DNA from: Kappaphycus alvarezii
Taxonomy: Eukaryota; Rhodophyta; Florideophyceae; Gigartinales; Solieriaceae
Direction: 5' to 3'
Length of the DNA: 64,000 bases
Assembly (NCBI GenBank): GCA_002205965.3
Contig: NADL03000460.1
Span: 62,001 to 126,000 of the forward strand
This document shows, one piece after another, positions 63,508-64,000 of this stretch. The stretch's first letter is position 1; each line of letters starts with the position of its first letter. A program made the translations under genes and the position numbers. Under the pieces are notes generated by a model. That model did no database searches and was not told the origin of the DNA. It worked only from the letters and a program-made list of their open reading frames with translations.

Positions 63508-63845
63508 CTAGCAACCGTCGGTGTCTATTCATTGGCTCGCAACTGTTGTTTTGAAGCAGTGCAAAGTCGGACATATCCAGTTCATGCACTACTCGGCCGG
63601 CCCTACCTATCGTAGACACACGACACTCGATAAGCAACAGTCGTTGTATATCCTACCGACCCCTACTGTTGCTCCGAAGGCGAATCATAGCTCGGACCTA
63701 TTTAGTGTATACCGCACTGAGCCGGCTCTACCTAACATAGATGCACGACTGCTTATAACCAACAGTCGTTGTCCATCCTACTGGACCCCGACTGTTGCGC
63801 CGAAGGGCAATTCCATGACTCGGACCTCAACCAATCAATCAACTC
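63508..63845 (+). repeat. 125-bp tandem repeat, two copies and a partial third
   Basis: Units start at GCCGG (63596 and 63721). Shared words include CAACAGTCGTTGT, CTACTGTTGCTCCGAAGG and CTCGGACCT. A degenerate partial unit precedes them (63508-63570). They are followed by CAATCAATC-type short repeats (63830-63880). The longest frame across (63521-63949) appears fortuitous. Confidence 0.75.
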
Positions 63846-64000
63846 ATCAACCAAACCTCAACAAATCAACAAATCAACAAGTGTCAGACGTAAATACGTT
63901 CTACCCACGGGTACCGCCGCTCAACCCTAATCGAAGGGCGCGGGTGTAGATATTTAGAGATAATTTGTATAGACTAGGGTTAGTCGTAGCTACTTAAGTA

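Noticed and set aside
63521-63949. 142-codon frame across the terminal tandem repeat
   Set aside because: It encodes the tandem repeat units plus low-complexity sequence, with no recognisable domain.
1-64000. CRISPR arrays, rRNA and tRNA genes
   Set aside because: No regularly spaced short repeats, no rRNA-like core and no convincing cloverleaf were seen on either strand.

Overview
This is a eukaryotic window made almost entirely of transposable elements nested inside one another and inside segmental duplications. There is no bacterial operon structure and I see no rRNA, tRNA or CRISPR array. Ty3-type LTR elements dominate. LINE fragments with a C-terminal restriction-like endonuclease (RLE), Tc1/mariner and pogo-like relics, and host genes with Aly/REF-type RNA-binding domains (mRNA export) accompany them. 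The mix would fit a repeat-rich protist or early-diverging fungus, but I cannot name the organism from sequence alone.

Layout. 1-2044: 3' end of a Ty3 element with its LTR. 2045-5319: an RLE-LINE interrupted by a TA-flanked MITE that itself carries three 5'-truncated LINE insertions. 5320-18470: left arm of a very similar large inverted repeat. It holds an RLE-LINE, a structurally complete 7475-bp Ty3 element (7896-15370, direct repeats CTCTA), an intact Aly/REF-like RRM gene and the 5' part of a second Aly/REF-like gene. 18471-20850: old transposon relics. 20850-25950: a decayed block of unrecognised genes (A, C, A2, B) containing an LTR. 26029-28918: an acidic-protein pseudogene and an Aly/REF-like gene split by a solo LTR (direct repeats ATGGG). 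28656-34002: right arm of the inverted repeat, with the Ty3 site still empty. 34003-41328: MITE, LINE and LTR copies plus copia-like, pogo-like and Ty3 relics. 41329-47891: a decayed Ty3 element whose two LTRs do not match. 47892-50700: a third, diverged copy of the LINE/RRM-gene locus with a solo LTR upstream. 51400-57260: inverted, diverged copy of the 20850-25950 block. 57261-60280: AT-rich, nothing recognised. 60289-62984: pogo/Tigger-like transposase and a gag-protease relic. 63000-64000: ACTGTACAGT-type palindromes and a 125-bp tandem repeat.

Three observations stand out. First, several LTRs of one Ty3 family contain an open reading frame, or its remains, for a small acidic protein in the upstream (U3) part, in two cases preceded by a TATTTAA box separate from the box serving the element. 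Second, the Ty3 element carries, downstream of integrase, two diverged copies of an unrecognised domain separated by an Arg/Ser- or Gly/Arg-rich linker. Third, filled and empty sites in the repeat arms and paralogous loci let the insertion order be read: the older duplications came first, then the large inverted repeat, then the CTCTA-flanked Ty3 insertion.

How it works together. The LTR elements use a shared R/U5-like segment with exchangeable U3 modules. The LINEs mobilised mostly 3' fragments. The Aly/REF genes sit head-to-head around a shared roughly 1-kb upstream region, and this locus has been copied three times. At most two RRM copies still look intact.
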